From Sphagnum magellanicum (taxonomy: Eukaryota; Streptophyta; Sphagnopsida; Sphagnales; Sphagnaceae): a DNA stretch of 64,000 bases. The notes below the pieces were generated by a model, which saw only the letters and a list, made by a program, of their open reading frames with translations, made no database searches and was not told the DNA's origin. Below, one piece after another: positions 1 to 14,829 of the stretch (within the stretch, counting starts at the first letter, position 1; every line of letters starts with the position of its first letter). A program made the translations under genes and the position numbers. The DNA lies in contig CM038912.1 of NCBI GenBank assembly GCA_021904315.1, positions 18,563,061 to 18,627,060 on the forward strand, given 5' to 3'.

Positions 1-756
1 TGCAGGAAGCGGACGGACGGGAGCACAGAGCGTGTCGGAAAACACAGCTTGCCTCTTCTCTGCCAGTTGGATTTTCTTCGAGCATCCGCGTTGTTCGTCC
101 CGTCCGTCGCAATGCAAAGAAAACCAAAGCAAGGTAAAGTCAAGTCAAGTCAAGTCGGCAGCTAGGGCGACGATCATGGTTTTCCCTCGAGCAAGTATGT
201 AAAAAAGTAAGTAAGTAGGCGCTATAATCATCCTTGCTCCTGACTCGTCTTCAAGCTCGATTTTTGTTATTTTTCACTCTCAAAAGTTTCAATGCCGGAT
301 CTGCTTCTAGAGACATAGGTACATTCATTGTGAGATTTGACACAGAAAAAGGAAATGAAAGAGTCGAAAAAGGCAAGAAAACCATTACTATCGTGTCATA
401 TCGCGGGACGGCGATCGATCGATCGATATTGAGAGAACAAATTGGTTGTAATGGCAGATTGGAGATCTGTGTTTTGGTAGCAGATTGATTGATGTCGTCG
501 TCTTCTTGATTGATATTCAACGTTTCTTGTAAAAATGTTTTTCGAAGGTGAAGCCTGAAGGAGATCGTAATTGTTGTTGTTGTTGTTGTTGTTCTAGTAG
601 AAGGTTTTCAGAAGATTGATGAGCTTGAGAATTCGTTTGCTCAGGCGGGAAATTGACTTTTCCTTTCGTGAGAAGAGGTTGTTGATGATGAGAAGGTTGT
701 AGAGTATAAGAAGGTTGCCCAGGTTTGAGATCAAGGAGAGAAAGTGATCAGTTCTC
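1..756 (+). promoter_or_regulatory. 5' flank and probable leader of the 357-residue gene
   Basis: No coding region is supported here. The sequence is mixed in composition and contains CpG, unlike the AT deserts further on. It ends with a purine-rich leader directly before the ATG at 757. Short open frames at 234-488 and 251-520 overlap each other on opposite strands and have no recognisable content. A TATA-like TATAAT lies near 223 but is not convincing. A (TTG)n run lies at 571-593, within the likely leader. Confidence 0.4.
571..593 (+). repeat. (TTG)n trinucleotide microsatellite
   Basis: About 7-8 uninterrupted TTG/GTT units in the presumed 5' leader of the downstream gene, about 165 bp before its ATG. 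Likely length-polymorphic. Confidence 0.9.
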
Positions 757-1830
757 ATGGCGTCGAAGTCATGGCAGAGTGAGCGTACGCAGATGTCCAT
801 CATGGATATGAAACAAGCGTGGAATAATATTACTATCCGTAGGCAGCAGCAATTTTCGTCTGAGAATCGGTTTCAAAAGCAGCAGCTGCAGCAGTCTAGG
901 ATCGTTCTAGGTCGCTCGGTTTCATTTGCGGGAGGCAACGCAAGGTTCTGCCGAGAGCCGCTCGTTCCCATGTTGAAAAGGCAAAGCTCCGTTGTTGCTA
1001 GGCGGGTTGCGGATACCGGTGGAGAGTTTCTTCGCTCGTGTTTTGGTCCGGGAAGATCTGAACAAACTAGTAGTCCTGATTCTTTAAGCTCAAAGCTCAT
1101 GGTTAGTGCTGCAGAAAAGCATTCTTCCGGACGCTGGGAGGAATTTGCAGATCAGAAACCGGCGGTGGTTCATCATCATTTGGCATGGTTTCCGCGGTCG
1201 AGGAGTACCACGTCTTTCATGCGGAGTACTAGGCCGGCGGGCTCTGGAAACTGGAAGAATCTAATGGCTCACGGTGTTGTGGAGGACGTGCGGCTGTCAA
1301 AAGCTTCCAACAGCGCCGCTGCTGTTCAGGCCAAAGATCGCATCTCGAGGCAAGGAGGCCACTGGGAAAAGCAGCCGGAGGCCGATGATCAGTCTTACAA
1401 GCCGCCTGCACCGTGGAAACTGTTGCTGCGGAAACTGAGAGCTCAAGCCAAGCGAAGCGTGCATCCAGTGCCTACTCGAGAGCAGTGGATGAACTACGAC
1501 CTCCAAAGCTACCGCAAGAATTTCGACAACGGCGCCGCAGACTCGCAAGCTGGCGCGACTCGCTCACAACAATACGCGCCCGTTTCCGCGGCTGCTAGTA
1601 GGGAGAAAGCTGTCCATGCCGCCCTCCTTGCCAAGTTCCACTCCGCTAGACTCGCTGATACAAATCGTGCTACAGCACCTGAGATGCTATTAAGGACAGG
1701 CTCTACACATATTCCTGTCGGCCGATCAGCTGCATTGGAGCTGTCCAACCCTGAAGCTCCTCCTGCTATCACCATCTGGCAGAGAAGCGCCATCGACGCC
1801 GCACCAGCTTTGAAGCTCGAGATAAGATAA
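757..1830 (+). CDS. Uncharacterised plant protein with a conserved W-K-L-L...SY-KNFD-G block
   Basis: A single uninterrupted frame of 357 residues from the ATG at 757 to TAA at 1828-1830, rich in CpG and codon-like. The protein is basic, rich in Ser, Arg and Ala, and has no signal peptide or membrane segment. Residues 1-60 hold a Gln-rich stretch (QQQLQQ-type). The most distinctive part is residues 220-259: a WKLLLRKLR basic helix, a short spacer, then YDLQSYRKNFDNG. From memory, many short uncharacterised plant proteins share the arrangement W-K/R-x-L-x-R/K-K-basic, then YD-x-x-SY-x-x-NFD-x-G, so this looks like a genuine member of that family. No biochemical role is known to me. The start is the first in-frame ATG of the frame. 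I cannot exclude an upstream spliced exon. Confidence 0.7.
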   Translation: MASKSWQSERTQMSIMDMKQAWNNITIRRQQQFSSENRFQKQQLQQSRIVLGRSVSFAGGNARFCREPLVPMLKRQSSVVARRVADTGGEFLRSCFGPGRSEQTSSPDSLSSKLMVSAAEKHSSGRWEEFADQKPAVVHHHLAWFPRSRSTTSFMRSTRPAGSGNWKNLMAHGVVEDVRLSKASNSAAAVQAKDRISRQGGHWEKQPEADDQSYKPPAPWKLLLRKLRAQAKRSVHPVPTREQWMNYDLQSYRKNFDNGAADSQAGATRSQQYAPVSAAASREKAVHAALLAKFHSARLADTNRATAPEMLLRTGSTHIPVGRSAALELSNPEAPPAITIWQRSAIDAAPALKLEIR

Positions 1831-3519
1831 TCTCTATGTACATACGATTGATCTCTCAATCCTTCACTCGAATCCTTTAGAGTTCTTCAACATCTCGAAA
1901 GATATGATTATCGACAACTCTGGCAACATGTAGATACTCAAGACTCTTCAGTTCTGAACTCGTTCCATGACCAAACACGTCGGCGGCGGCGTCAAGAACT
2001 CCGTGGCTGTATTAAAGAATGCGTTCAGACATCAAGATCTTTGGTCAAGCACAAGCTGATGGCTGGCTAGTACTTCCCATGGGGTTCACGACAGAAGGGT
2101 CCTGAAGATCTGACGCTTGAAGATTCAGAAACTCAAGATTCCAGGTGGAGCTCTTATTAGATCCATCTTTCTTCAAGTGTTGTTGATCCAAATATGCGTG
2201 ACCAAGACTATGAAAAGGATCTTCAACCTTTGGGAAATTGGTGCAGCAGCAGCAATTCTTTCTTGATGAAAATGCGCAATGAGGTCATAGTAATCTGAGC
2301 ACCATGACGACTACCAACAAGAGACAGTTCTGCTCTAAGTTCTTAATTGCCTCAGGGAAGGATCTATGTTCAAAGCTCAATCTCTTTCAGAACAGTCCTG
2401 AGATTGTTAGAATGCCAAAAAATCTGTTGTGTATATTAACCAGGGATGTTTGTACTCTTGGCTGCTTTGAGCCGCTTGAAATAAGAAGCAAAACCTTTAG
2501 CAGCTTGATGATCAATCAAAACAACGTGCTCCAGATGGACACCTGAATTAACTTTTGTCGTCAAGAACTTGACATTCCTAAATTGTTGTTGTTGCAAGCA
2601 CGGATTCTTCTTCATCTTTCCAGTCAGCGACTTTGCTGCAAGACCTGCGGTCTAAGAAGACTTGCACAGAGAGACAGAGAGAGAGAGAGAGAGAGCTAGA
2701 CCCTCGATATTGCAAACATCACTAAACAATGCAAACCCTCGACATGCAAACATCACTAAACATGATTTGGTTCAAAATTTCATGTGAAAGCTTAAAATTT
2801 CAATTTGAAATGAACTCTCTCAATGATCGAAAAATCTGACACAATTCAAACTTGTGTTCTCCAAAACCAATTCAACACAATGAACGAAACAAAATTATTG
2901 TTCTTGAGCCATTCAATTCATAAGTGCTCAAACTCATGTTCTTTGCTCATGAACGAGTCCTCAAACTTAGTGGCCCAGCAGAAATTTCTTAAAGCTGAAT
3001 GAATTCCCATGATTAGGACAATAAAATTGTCACCGACACATTCATTTTGTAGAATCATGAAAATTCTGTTGAATCACACCAACGTTGTAAATTATTATTT
3101 TTGTTTTGTTGGGTAGCAAAGGAGGTCAATGGAAGTTTGGAAGATGGGACGGCGGGGTGAGCGGAAGGGGATGATGGTCACGCTGCGAAAAACAACTATT
3201 TGAACACTCAAGCTGATTGCACTAGTACTAAATTCGTGCGCTTTTTAACAACAACAGCATCATGGTGCAGGAATTGAATGACAAACAGTAACAGGAGTTC
3301 TCAAGGAGCCATGATCTGCTCAACGATAAACGCCAACAATCATGTTCGCGCTCATCAAGAAGAGCACCATTTTTCGTGCCTGCTGCGACGCTGGCCATGG
3401 CTGCCGGAGATGGAAACTCTCGAGAGCTGGACACGTGCCGGAAAGCGCGCGCTCATTTTGCACTTTGCTTTCAATGGTCAACCGGTTAATGCCGGTAATT
3501 AGTGCAATACTTGTTTGGG
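1831..3519. other. 3' flank and intergenic region with simple repeats
   Basis: No gene is supported. A small frame at 2304-2546 (80 codons) has no recognisable product. The region holds a (GA)n run at 2666-2695. Immediately after it is an imperfect direct duplication of about 30 bp (CCCTCGA..GCAAACATCACTAAACA) at about 2700-2763. Composition shifts towards AT after 2760. A G-rich stretch follows near 3120-3180. Confidence 0.5.
2666..2695 (+). repeat. (GA)n microsatellite
   Basis: About 15 GA dinucleotides with one C interruption, just before a short direct duplication of CCCTCGA..CATCACTAAACA. Confidence 0.85.
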
Positions 3520-4060
3520 TCAATTTTTCGTTGTAGCCAAAATGGCGATCATCCATAGGAAGATTAAGCCAAATTTGGCTACAAGCTATTATTATTTTAT
3601 ATTCTAGCTACCTACTTGAACCATGTAAAGAAATCTGGCGAGTTTTCTTAAATTTTGGTCGAATTCTGCCTATTGAAAATCTCAAGAAAACAGTGTATTC
3701 TAGCACTTTTATTTTTCAATTTGTCTTTTTGGCTATATATACCAGTCAAAAAAGGCTGTACAGTAATTTTAAATTTAGCGAGCACTTTTTGGGTTTTGTT
3801 GAGGGTTTTATTGTGGCTAAATTGGCTAAATTCTTTCTCAAAGTGATTAAAAAATGTGTTTTCCTGGTTTTCAAGTTGGGCAATTTCGAAAAAATTAGAT
3901 AAAAATCTTACAAAATCGCCAGATTTCTCTATTGGGTTCTAGTATAGCAGCCAAAAATGGGAAGGATTTAAAAAAATTTACTGTCACATCTTGTTTGGAG
4001 CCAAATTTGGCTAAACTTCATTATGGATGATCGCCACTTCAGCTACATCACGAAAATTGA
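3520..4060. mobile_element. Foldback / MITE-like element with about 60-bp inverted arms
   Basis: The left arm 3521-3584 and the right arm 3997-4059 are imperfect inverted repeats. Both contain GTAGC, then TGGCGATCATCCATA (exact), then AGCCAAATTTGGCT (exact, itself nearly palindromic). Outer homology continues into CAATTTTTCG / CGAAAATTG. The AT-rich interior (3585-3996) has no credible coding frame. This is the architecture of a non-autonomous foldback DNA transposon. I cannot see a clear target-site duplication, so the superfamily is open. It ends about 290 bp before the ARF start codon, directly against the GC-rich ARF leader. Confidence 0.75.
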
Positions 4061-7031
<2,971 letters not shown>

Positions 7032-8750
7032 CCTGTGGTGCAGAGCTAATGCTGAAAGTGCCTGTTCTCATGTGGATTCTTGAAGTTGCACAGGCTGAGA
7101 CTGGCACATTTTTTATGTAGTCCTTCATTTGGTGCTATGTATTCACTGGGTCCTGTGAACAACACAAATATCATTCAATTGAATGTGTGTGCCTCTAGTA
7201 TTGTTCTTTGTGTAGGTTGCAGTAATGTTGTCATGGGTTTACCAAGTTTTGAGCAGATTATTATTTATTTATCTAAACCCACTGTAAGGAGCTGATGAAG
7301 TTTGTGGGGATTAGTGTCACATAATCACTGCCCTTCATGATCAAGATGATTGTTTGATAGTTTGTGAGTGGCACTCACAGGGCTATGGCTTCACTCATCC
7401 TTGTTGACTGTCTTGGTTTGGCCACAATGAATAGAACATTTATTTGGTTCATCTTAATTGTTTTTCTTAAGTTTTCTCTGTAATCACCTTCATAGATATA
7501 TATGTTCTTAAACTGCATTGGATGCACTCCCTGAGGTTGATTTGAAATGCCATAAGAAAATGCAGATAGTTAACCTTCCAGAAATGCAGATTTTTGACCT
7601 TGTAGGGGTTTCCGCAATCTTCCATTTGAATCCACCCATGGCAAGAGTGGGGTTGATGATAAGTGAGGAACCTTTTGCTAATTTAAATTTGTGTGAGGGA
7701 GGTTTGCTGTTGCTTGCTTTTCCTGTCCTCTTTTGTGATGATAGTCACTGTGTGAAAACTCTGGACCCATGTCTATGTAACCTAGAGCTGTTGTCTGGCC
7801 TTCATTGATGGATCCAGTCGACCACCTCCTAACAGCTCTCTATGCAGTATGTATTTTGTTATGGTAAGGGAGATGCTCACTATTGAAATACTGGATTAGG
7901 TAGGGGCTTCTGGTGAGGGTGATTACCAGAGCCATACGTCAGTGCGTCTTTTCTAGGGTTGGCAGTTTTCTTGTGTTAGGGGTTGTAAGCTGTAGCCATG
8001 CTAGACAGCTGGTTCTATGGTGCCCGCAATTTTCTTGTTTCTGTGACTGTGGTCTGTGATTACTGCTCTATCTGCACCTGCATTGCGGCTGGGAAGGAAG
8101 GGCTGTTGTGTTCAGTTGAAGGAGACAGTTGACAATGGGTGTTCACAATCGATTGTGTATTTTCCTACCAATCCTTGAAGACCCTAGATGGTAAGTTTTC
8201 TTATGTGGTTCTCTATTGTGTCTATTTGACTTGTGTTCTGTTGACATTTTTATTAGCTATGTTCTCAAGTGCTAACCAATGACGACTGAGTCTTCCTGTT
8301 ACTTCCAGATGTGACAGAAACTCAGGGCACAGGATTTGTATGACTTTCTTGAAATTTTGGGTGGTTTATTATATACTCATCTACAACCATGATTTGGAGC
8401 TGATGAACTTGTTGCATCGGCATTGCAGCTTATCATTGCTATTGACAATGAAGGTGAAGGCAGCTTACTTTGTGAGCAGTGGGATCGTCAAGATGTGAAG
8501 ATTTGTCTGCAATCTCATAGGTACTTGTTGACTTGAAGTTAATGCTTTGCTGTAACACAAAGTACACTAGCAAGGTTGGTGCAACCGCACTTATGTTCTC
8601 AACTCTCCTTGGAGCCAAAGATTGACAAAATGAGTTCTGACTGAAATTATTGGAGGTAAATAAATACACAAAGAATGTAATTAAATTGATGTATATAAAC
8701 TTATTAGTAATTAGATGAATAAAATCATAAATGTTTTCCTTTATTGATTT
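7032..8750 (+). other. ARF 3' UTR and downstream flank
   Basis: Gene-like composition continues to about 8.65 kb and then drops sharply to AT-rich. The first few hundred bases are presumably the ARF 3' UTR. A frame at 7518-7808 (96 codons) has no recognisable motif and I do not call it a gene. No second gene is supported. Confidence 0.4.
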
Positions 8751-11700
8751 GTGTGTTTTCTTGTGTTGGGTGGGTATCTAATGTCTAGCATCAATGAGCA
8801 CTTACCCATTGAAAACGAAGACAATTGTAACCATTGGATGCAAAATTTTGAATCTTGGTTCAATATACATTAGGGGGATTAATTTTATGACAAAAATTCC
8901 TTTTAAGGACTAGCTCTCACCACATATTTGCAAGTATGAATACAAAGAGAACCTTATAATCAAAATTTTAATTGCAGTGTTTCCAATCTGTGGTCCTAAT
9001 TGCAATGCTTTACTTGTGGCATTCAAATTCCAATGACTTATTGATATAGTTGAATCCAAATGTGTGTCCCAAATCTATTTTGATCAACAACTATAATGTG
9101 AAGGGAGATCTTAGGCACACAATGGGTAGTTATGTTCATGCAAATGTGGTGAGCTTTTACCAAAACCTAGAACTAGAAGGTAACACAAGTAATAGACTAA
9201 ACTTGAAACTCCTATCTTCTTTAGGGTCATAAATAACCACAAAAAATTGATCTTCAAAGCTCAAAGAGGTAGAACTCTCCAAAAAATTTCAAGTCTCTAA
9301 GAGACATAACTTTCAAAAGTACTCAATTCTGAGTTAAATTCAATTGGCCCAAGGGTGAACTTTTAAGTGTCATTGGCCCAAATGTTATGGTATGTGATGA
9401 GAATGGGAACAGATAAAGGCCAATATGATGATGTATTGATTTCTTGAAAAGCTTATATTTGTAAATTTTAATTAATTGAATTTAGAGTTGAGGGACAATG
9501 ACTATATTCTATTTCATACCATGTAGGAATACAACTAGTCTTGCAAGTTATTAGTAAGGGAAAGGTTTTAAAGCATAAATGTAGGTTGGTAAAAAAAGAG
9601 GAAAATAGATATGTAACCATAGTAAGTAGGTAGGACTTGGTAGGTACAAATAGGGGGAGCTATGTAAGTATATTTAAGCCTCATACAGACAAATAAAGAT
9701 CTTATTTTTTGTTATGTAAAATGTTTCTTAAGTTATTGTGGGACCTAATGTGGTTATCACTAACTATTTTTTTGAAATTGTCAATATTTTTGACAAATAC
9801 TTACTTGCCAAGCTAAAAATCTAAAACATGGCACATGGAATTGCTGAATTTTGAACCATGATCTCTTACATTTTCAAAAGTCACTTAAGGAGAAGACTTG
9901 AACCTTTGTTAATTTTGAACCTTTGTTAATTAGCTAATGGATGTCATTTATGACTATTGATGACTTATGCATCCTATATAACTAGTATTAACTTTGTAAT
10001 TGTGGAGTGTGTCATTTATTGCATTTTGAATTCAAGGGGTTAATTAATAGAAGATTGTTTTAATTGGATAATTTTTTTGGTAATCAACCATTGGACATCA
10101 CGTATGATTGTCCTTAATATGTTAACCTTTATCATCATTGCTTAAACACCAATTTTCAAGAAACAAAACGTCAAATTGTAAAATAGTATTAATTGTTAAA
10201 TGTAAATGTCACCAAAAAAATATATTAAGCATGTTATTATCAACCAACTAGTTATTACAATATGCATACATGGGTTTTATATTCACATTGCTAATTCAAT
10301 GTTTGTATCAAATTATTTTTATTTGTTACGTTAACATGGGGTTCAATATAAAAAATCCTTGAAATTCGGTTTCAACTTTTATCCTCTTTATTTTGGGAAA
10401 GTTAGTTTTGATTTTCCACTATTTTGACTTTTTCCATATCAAAGTGGATATGTGAATTTGTGTTTATTATTTATCAAATCATTCATGAACAAATTATCAA
10501 ATTTCAATAACAATGATTCATTAGAGTTGGCTTAGGTAGAATAACTTTAAATTCCATAAGTTGTTATAAAATGGATAGTCCATACTATTTTTTGTTTAAG
10601 CCATTTTCAAATGAAGAGGGGTCTTTCTAGATTTGTGTTTTTTTTTAATCTTTTTCTACAATACCATATTCACATGAAGATTTTCAATACCCTTTCCACC
10701 AACTTACATCCCATTTCTTTCCAATTGAATTTGAATTCAATGCAATTGAATCTTAATCAAATTTCAATGAATGAATTTGAATGAAATTTAGTTTACTTAT
10801 TCAAATTCAATTCAAGTTGTATTGGAATGTTGTTCATGATTCAATTTCATGTAGGAATGAATTAGTGTCTCTCATTTCAAAAACATTTGAAAAAATTTCT
10901 TATTCTACAAGGATATTTGTCTTTTTCTTGTTTTTTCATTGTTTTAGTTTTGGTGCAAGTAAGGAGGATTTATTGCGTGTTACACATTGCATCATATCAT
11001 TATTACTCTTCAATTGAAATTCGTTTATATCAAAACTATCTGAACATGTCATGTCATTGACATTGGAACATGTGCTGTCAAATTAAGCTTCATGTGGACA
11101 TGCTAACAATGTTCAATAAATTGGTAACAAATGAAAAGACGCAGATGGGAAAGGTGAAAATGGAAAAATGGTAAATTGCATTTCATATGTGGAAACAACC
11201 ATGATGGAATGATTTCAATACTATGCATCATACTTAATTTCCTCTTTACTTCTTTTATTGTTTCATAAATCATAAATTGTATAAATTTTTGTGATATTTT
11301 ACAAATATGTAAATATTATGTAGGATTTATATGCACAAAGGGGAAGAAATAAATGTGAAATCATTTCATGAATTTGGTAATGATCCAATAAAAATGTGTT
11401 TTGAACACAAAATAGGAATGAAAATAAACCATAAAATGGCATTTGATTTTGCACATAATATGAATAAATAAACAAAACTAAATTTGTGCAATTCTTGTGA
11501 CAAAATCAATGGTTATTAGCAATTTACTAAAATAATGGTATGTTTAAAAATCCAAATTTCCCTATCATAAATATATAGAAAACCTTTGCATGAATCTTCT
11601 ATTGAATAAAAATGAACCTTTTATGTATTTGCGATGGTTTAAGTTTGTGATATTTTCATTAATTTTTTAAAAAATTCATTCATTAGAATTTCAATTTGAA

Positions 11701-11764
11701 ACATCATTAATTATATGGGTAAATGACCAACATTGTCCTCATTATAAATGTCATTGCATGGAAA
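8751..11764. other. AT-rich desert without recognisable genes
   Basis: Long AT-rich sequence with very few CpG. Open frames are short and without motifs (for example 9050-9232 and 10781-11017). It is most likely decayed repeat sequence. A short duplicated phrase (GAACCTTTGTTAATT) occurs at about 9899-9930. Confidence 0.5.
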
Positions 11765-12595
11765 CTAATGCGCTCCCAAGTCCTTAGTTAGCCCCAAGTT
11801 GGGACTAAATCACTCAAATTGGAAAAATGCGAGGGATTCGAGGCACGCTCCCAGCTTCCAACACTAAAGGGGGTGAGAGGGGCGTGCTGAAAGCTTCGAG
11901 ATTAGAGTAGGAAGAGAGATAAACTACTTAGTTATTTGGTCCTGCATCCAAATCCAACCAACAAGTTGGTTAGAACTCATTCTGCACACTTTTGGTGTTG
12001 GGACAAGCCATGGGCAACCTTGAACTCACTTGACTCACCACGGCCCAGACTCGGGGGAAGCCACCACTTTCCCCGATATAGTATTCTTTGCGTCTCTCCG
12101 CCGCATTTGCATTCAAATGACACTTTTTCCCAGGACTCCCAAAGTGAAGTTTCGAAACTATCCCAATTTGGACTTCCGGGACTTTGGGTGTTCATAACTT
12201 CTTGCCCTGAGCTCGGATCGGGACGAGGTCTGAAACAAAGTTGTAGTTCTCCTCAAGAGCTTTCCGACGGTGCATCGTACTTCACCTGCACGCACCGAGA
12301 TCAGGTTGATTCTCGACTTTTAGTGGTCGGGAGTCAAATTGCTAATTTGATTCCCGGCCCTTCTTTCGACCATAACTTATGCTGCAGATGTCCAAATGGT
12401 TCATGTGAGGCCATTTTGGACATTTACATTCCAAGACCTTTCCAACGGTATAAAAAACACCTCAGTGCAAGGTGTTTTGGTCCCTACAATCGCGCTTTGA
12501 GTTTCAGGAGTCCCGAAGGACTCCCAAGTCCCATTTTGGGGAGTGTGAGTGGTGACCTCACACTTCCCTCAAAGTGGGGTTATAACAAAAACAAA
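11765..12595 (+). repeat. GC-rich dispersed repeat, copy A (possible solo LTR)
   Basis: An island of CpG-rich sequence starting near TGCGCTCCCAAGTC and ending near GTGGGGTTATAAC in an AT-rich setting. It aligns along its whole length with the reverse complement of 19980-20812. Shared landmarks are CACCACGGCCC, GACTCGGGGGAAGCCACCA, AGTATTCTTTGCG, CTTTTAGTGGTCGGGAGTC and CAAGACCTTTCCAA. A frame of 221 codons (11936-12601) runs through it, but the other copies do not keep that frame, so I do not call a protein. The length of about 830 bp and the lack of coding content would suit an LTR or another non-coding transposon segment. Confidence 0.75.
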
Positions 12596-13186
12596 TCCTA
12601 ATGAATTTACAATATAAAAACTGATGAATTTTTATTATATGGATCTAAAATATCCATGCAATTTATGGAAACAAAAATATTATTGACATTACAAAAAAGG
12701 ATCCAAGATGAAAATGTTGACATAAAACAAACATAGTTTGATGAGATCAAATGGTTTGTATGTTTTATTAAACTCATTATATGATCTATGTCCTTTATGC
12801 AAATATGACCTACTAGAAGAAAATAATTTGTCTTGTTTATTACATAATCTATTATACATGGATGTCATTTTTATTTTACATTCTATTTATTACCATAATA
12901 TCTTGGCATCTTTGAAATTAATTATATTATTTTTATAGGTGTTGTAATTTTCAAATTTATTTATTTCAAAGAACAAAGTTTTGTGAAAAAAAATAAAGAT
13001 TAAGAATACTCAAAAATACTTTATTCTTAACATGAATTTTTTTTATTAATTATTCTCCAAACATATGCTAAAACTACTTTTATATTACATTAATCAAATG
13101 TATTTAAACAATATTGAAACTGTTATGAATCTATTGAATCATTAATGTTTTACATCCCATGTTCTAGGGATTACTCTCAATGTATG
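12596..13186. other. AT-rich sequence, nothing recognisable
   Basis: Very AT-rich. The only frame of note (12738-12938) has no motif. No gene, RNA or clear element is visible. Confidence 0.4.
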
Positions 13187-13660
13187 TCATTGGGTGAATG
13201 CACACTAAGTTGACTCACTTTTTGAATCATAGTGCCCATTTCTACAAAATGCCCTTTCTTTGAACACTTATAGCAAATAATAAATCTTATCAAATTGAAA
13301 TTTTGAAATTGATTATACATTAACAACTTAATTATGAAAATACCTATCTAATTATTTTTCAATAAAGTACATACACTTTTCATAATGGACTTTTCAAATA
13401 TAAAAATATGGATTAGTTGATAGACTAGAATGGTAGAAAAAATAAATCATATTGAATTCCATTCCAAATTATCTATAAGGATTTAATATATGGTGCAACA
13501 TCAAATAATAAACTTTTATGTGAAAATTTTCCCCCAAAATTCATAATCAAATTTTAAATAGGGACCTTGGAATGGTCAAGATTGAACCATATTTTCATAA
13601 ATCGCTAACATAGTTTTTTCTTCAAATTTCAAATTTTTTTTTAAAGGTGTATATATTATT
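13187..13660 (+). repeat. Dispersed repeat, copy 1 of 3
   Basis: Aligns in direct orientation with 28390-28835. Shared phrases include AATCATAGTGCCCATTTC, ATTATTTTTCAATAAA, TTCATTCCAAATTAT and CATCAAATAATAAACTTTTA. The latter part also matches the reverse complement of 50540-50800. No coding content. The type of element is unknown. Confidence 0.75.
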
Positions 13661-14499
13661 TGGAATATGTAAGTGGGCTACTATTAGTGTTGAATTTATT
13701 GCTTTTGATGCATGAATTTTATTACCATTGAACCCATGGTACTAAAGAAATTCAAATTTTTAACACTATAAATTGAAGTTTTGTGGACTTTTGTTCATTC
13801 AAAACATATAGCCCATTAATTGAATTAAATTCATAAGAAAATGGATGACTTATTATTCTAGAAGCTTTATAAGAAAAAGAAAGAAATTAGTAAAGGTGGT
13901 AAAAACATGGAAGAAGAGAAAAAAAACAATTTAATTTGTGGGCAATACCCCAATGCTAGTAAATTGAATGCAAATTCAAATAGGCAAAACTTTAAAAACC
14001 ATACACTAAAAGAAAAATTGAGGGTTTCAACTATGGTTTTAATTGCATTTCAATTACATTTTGAAGTTGAAAATGTTATTTTCAACTCAAAATGACATTT
14101 TCAACTACTTACCAAAATAGTTAAGAATGTTGAGTTGAACTCACAACATAATCGAAACATACCTACACATGTTAATTTTTCAATTAACATTGAGGTGACA
14201 AGATTTTAATTAAAAGCGATGGACCATTTTAATTGATGAAACATTTTCAACTTTTGGATGAAACTCACCCACTTTCATCCAATTTTCAAAGTTGAACTTT
14301 CAATTATTTTCCAACTTTAGGAATTGTCATATGGGGTAACCTCCCATTGGATGAACTTCATCCACTAATAAACTATGATGTCATCAAAAAATGAATTGAA
14401 ATTTCAACTACATTCTAATTAGGTCATCAAATTGATTGGGCAAAAAAATCTAAGCAATAGTTTGTTGACATGTGTCCCTACTTGAAACTATGTGTAGGC

Positions 14500-14640
14500 T
14501 TAGGTTTAAATATGTAGGTTCACCTACAAATAAATAGATAGGTATTTATCTACTAGGCCTACCTATTTATATAGACCTCCCTAACCTAAACTTAAGTAAG
14601 TAGGTAGGTAAGTAGGCCTAGGTAAATAAGTAAACCATAG
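14500..14640. repeat. Degenerate GTAG/GTAA repeat forming an imperfect hairpin
   Basis: The stretch 14592-14633 is built from TAAGTAAGTAGGTAGG-like units. The preceding 14537-14575 is roughly its reverse complement (both contain TAGGCCTA and strings of ACCTA or TAGGT). A similar run occurs at 55470-55625. Confidence 0.6.
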
Positions 14641-14829
14641 TGCTACTTAGACTTAAGGTATATATGTATATTTATCTAATCTTTGTTTTCACCATGTGGC
14701 TTTTAAAGTCAAACCTTTCTCATTAATTTGTTTGAGGTGCCAACTTCACCTTATGAAAACACTTGGTGCACCAATTTCATTATGTAGTTTACAAACTTGG
14801 AAACTATGACAAACAATATGGCATAAAAA

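Noticed and set aside
11936-12601. A 221-codon open frame in the GC-rich repeat
   Set aside because: The other copies of the repeat do not keep this frame and the peptide has no known motif. The open frame follows from GC-rich composition.
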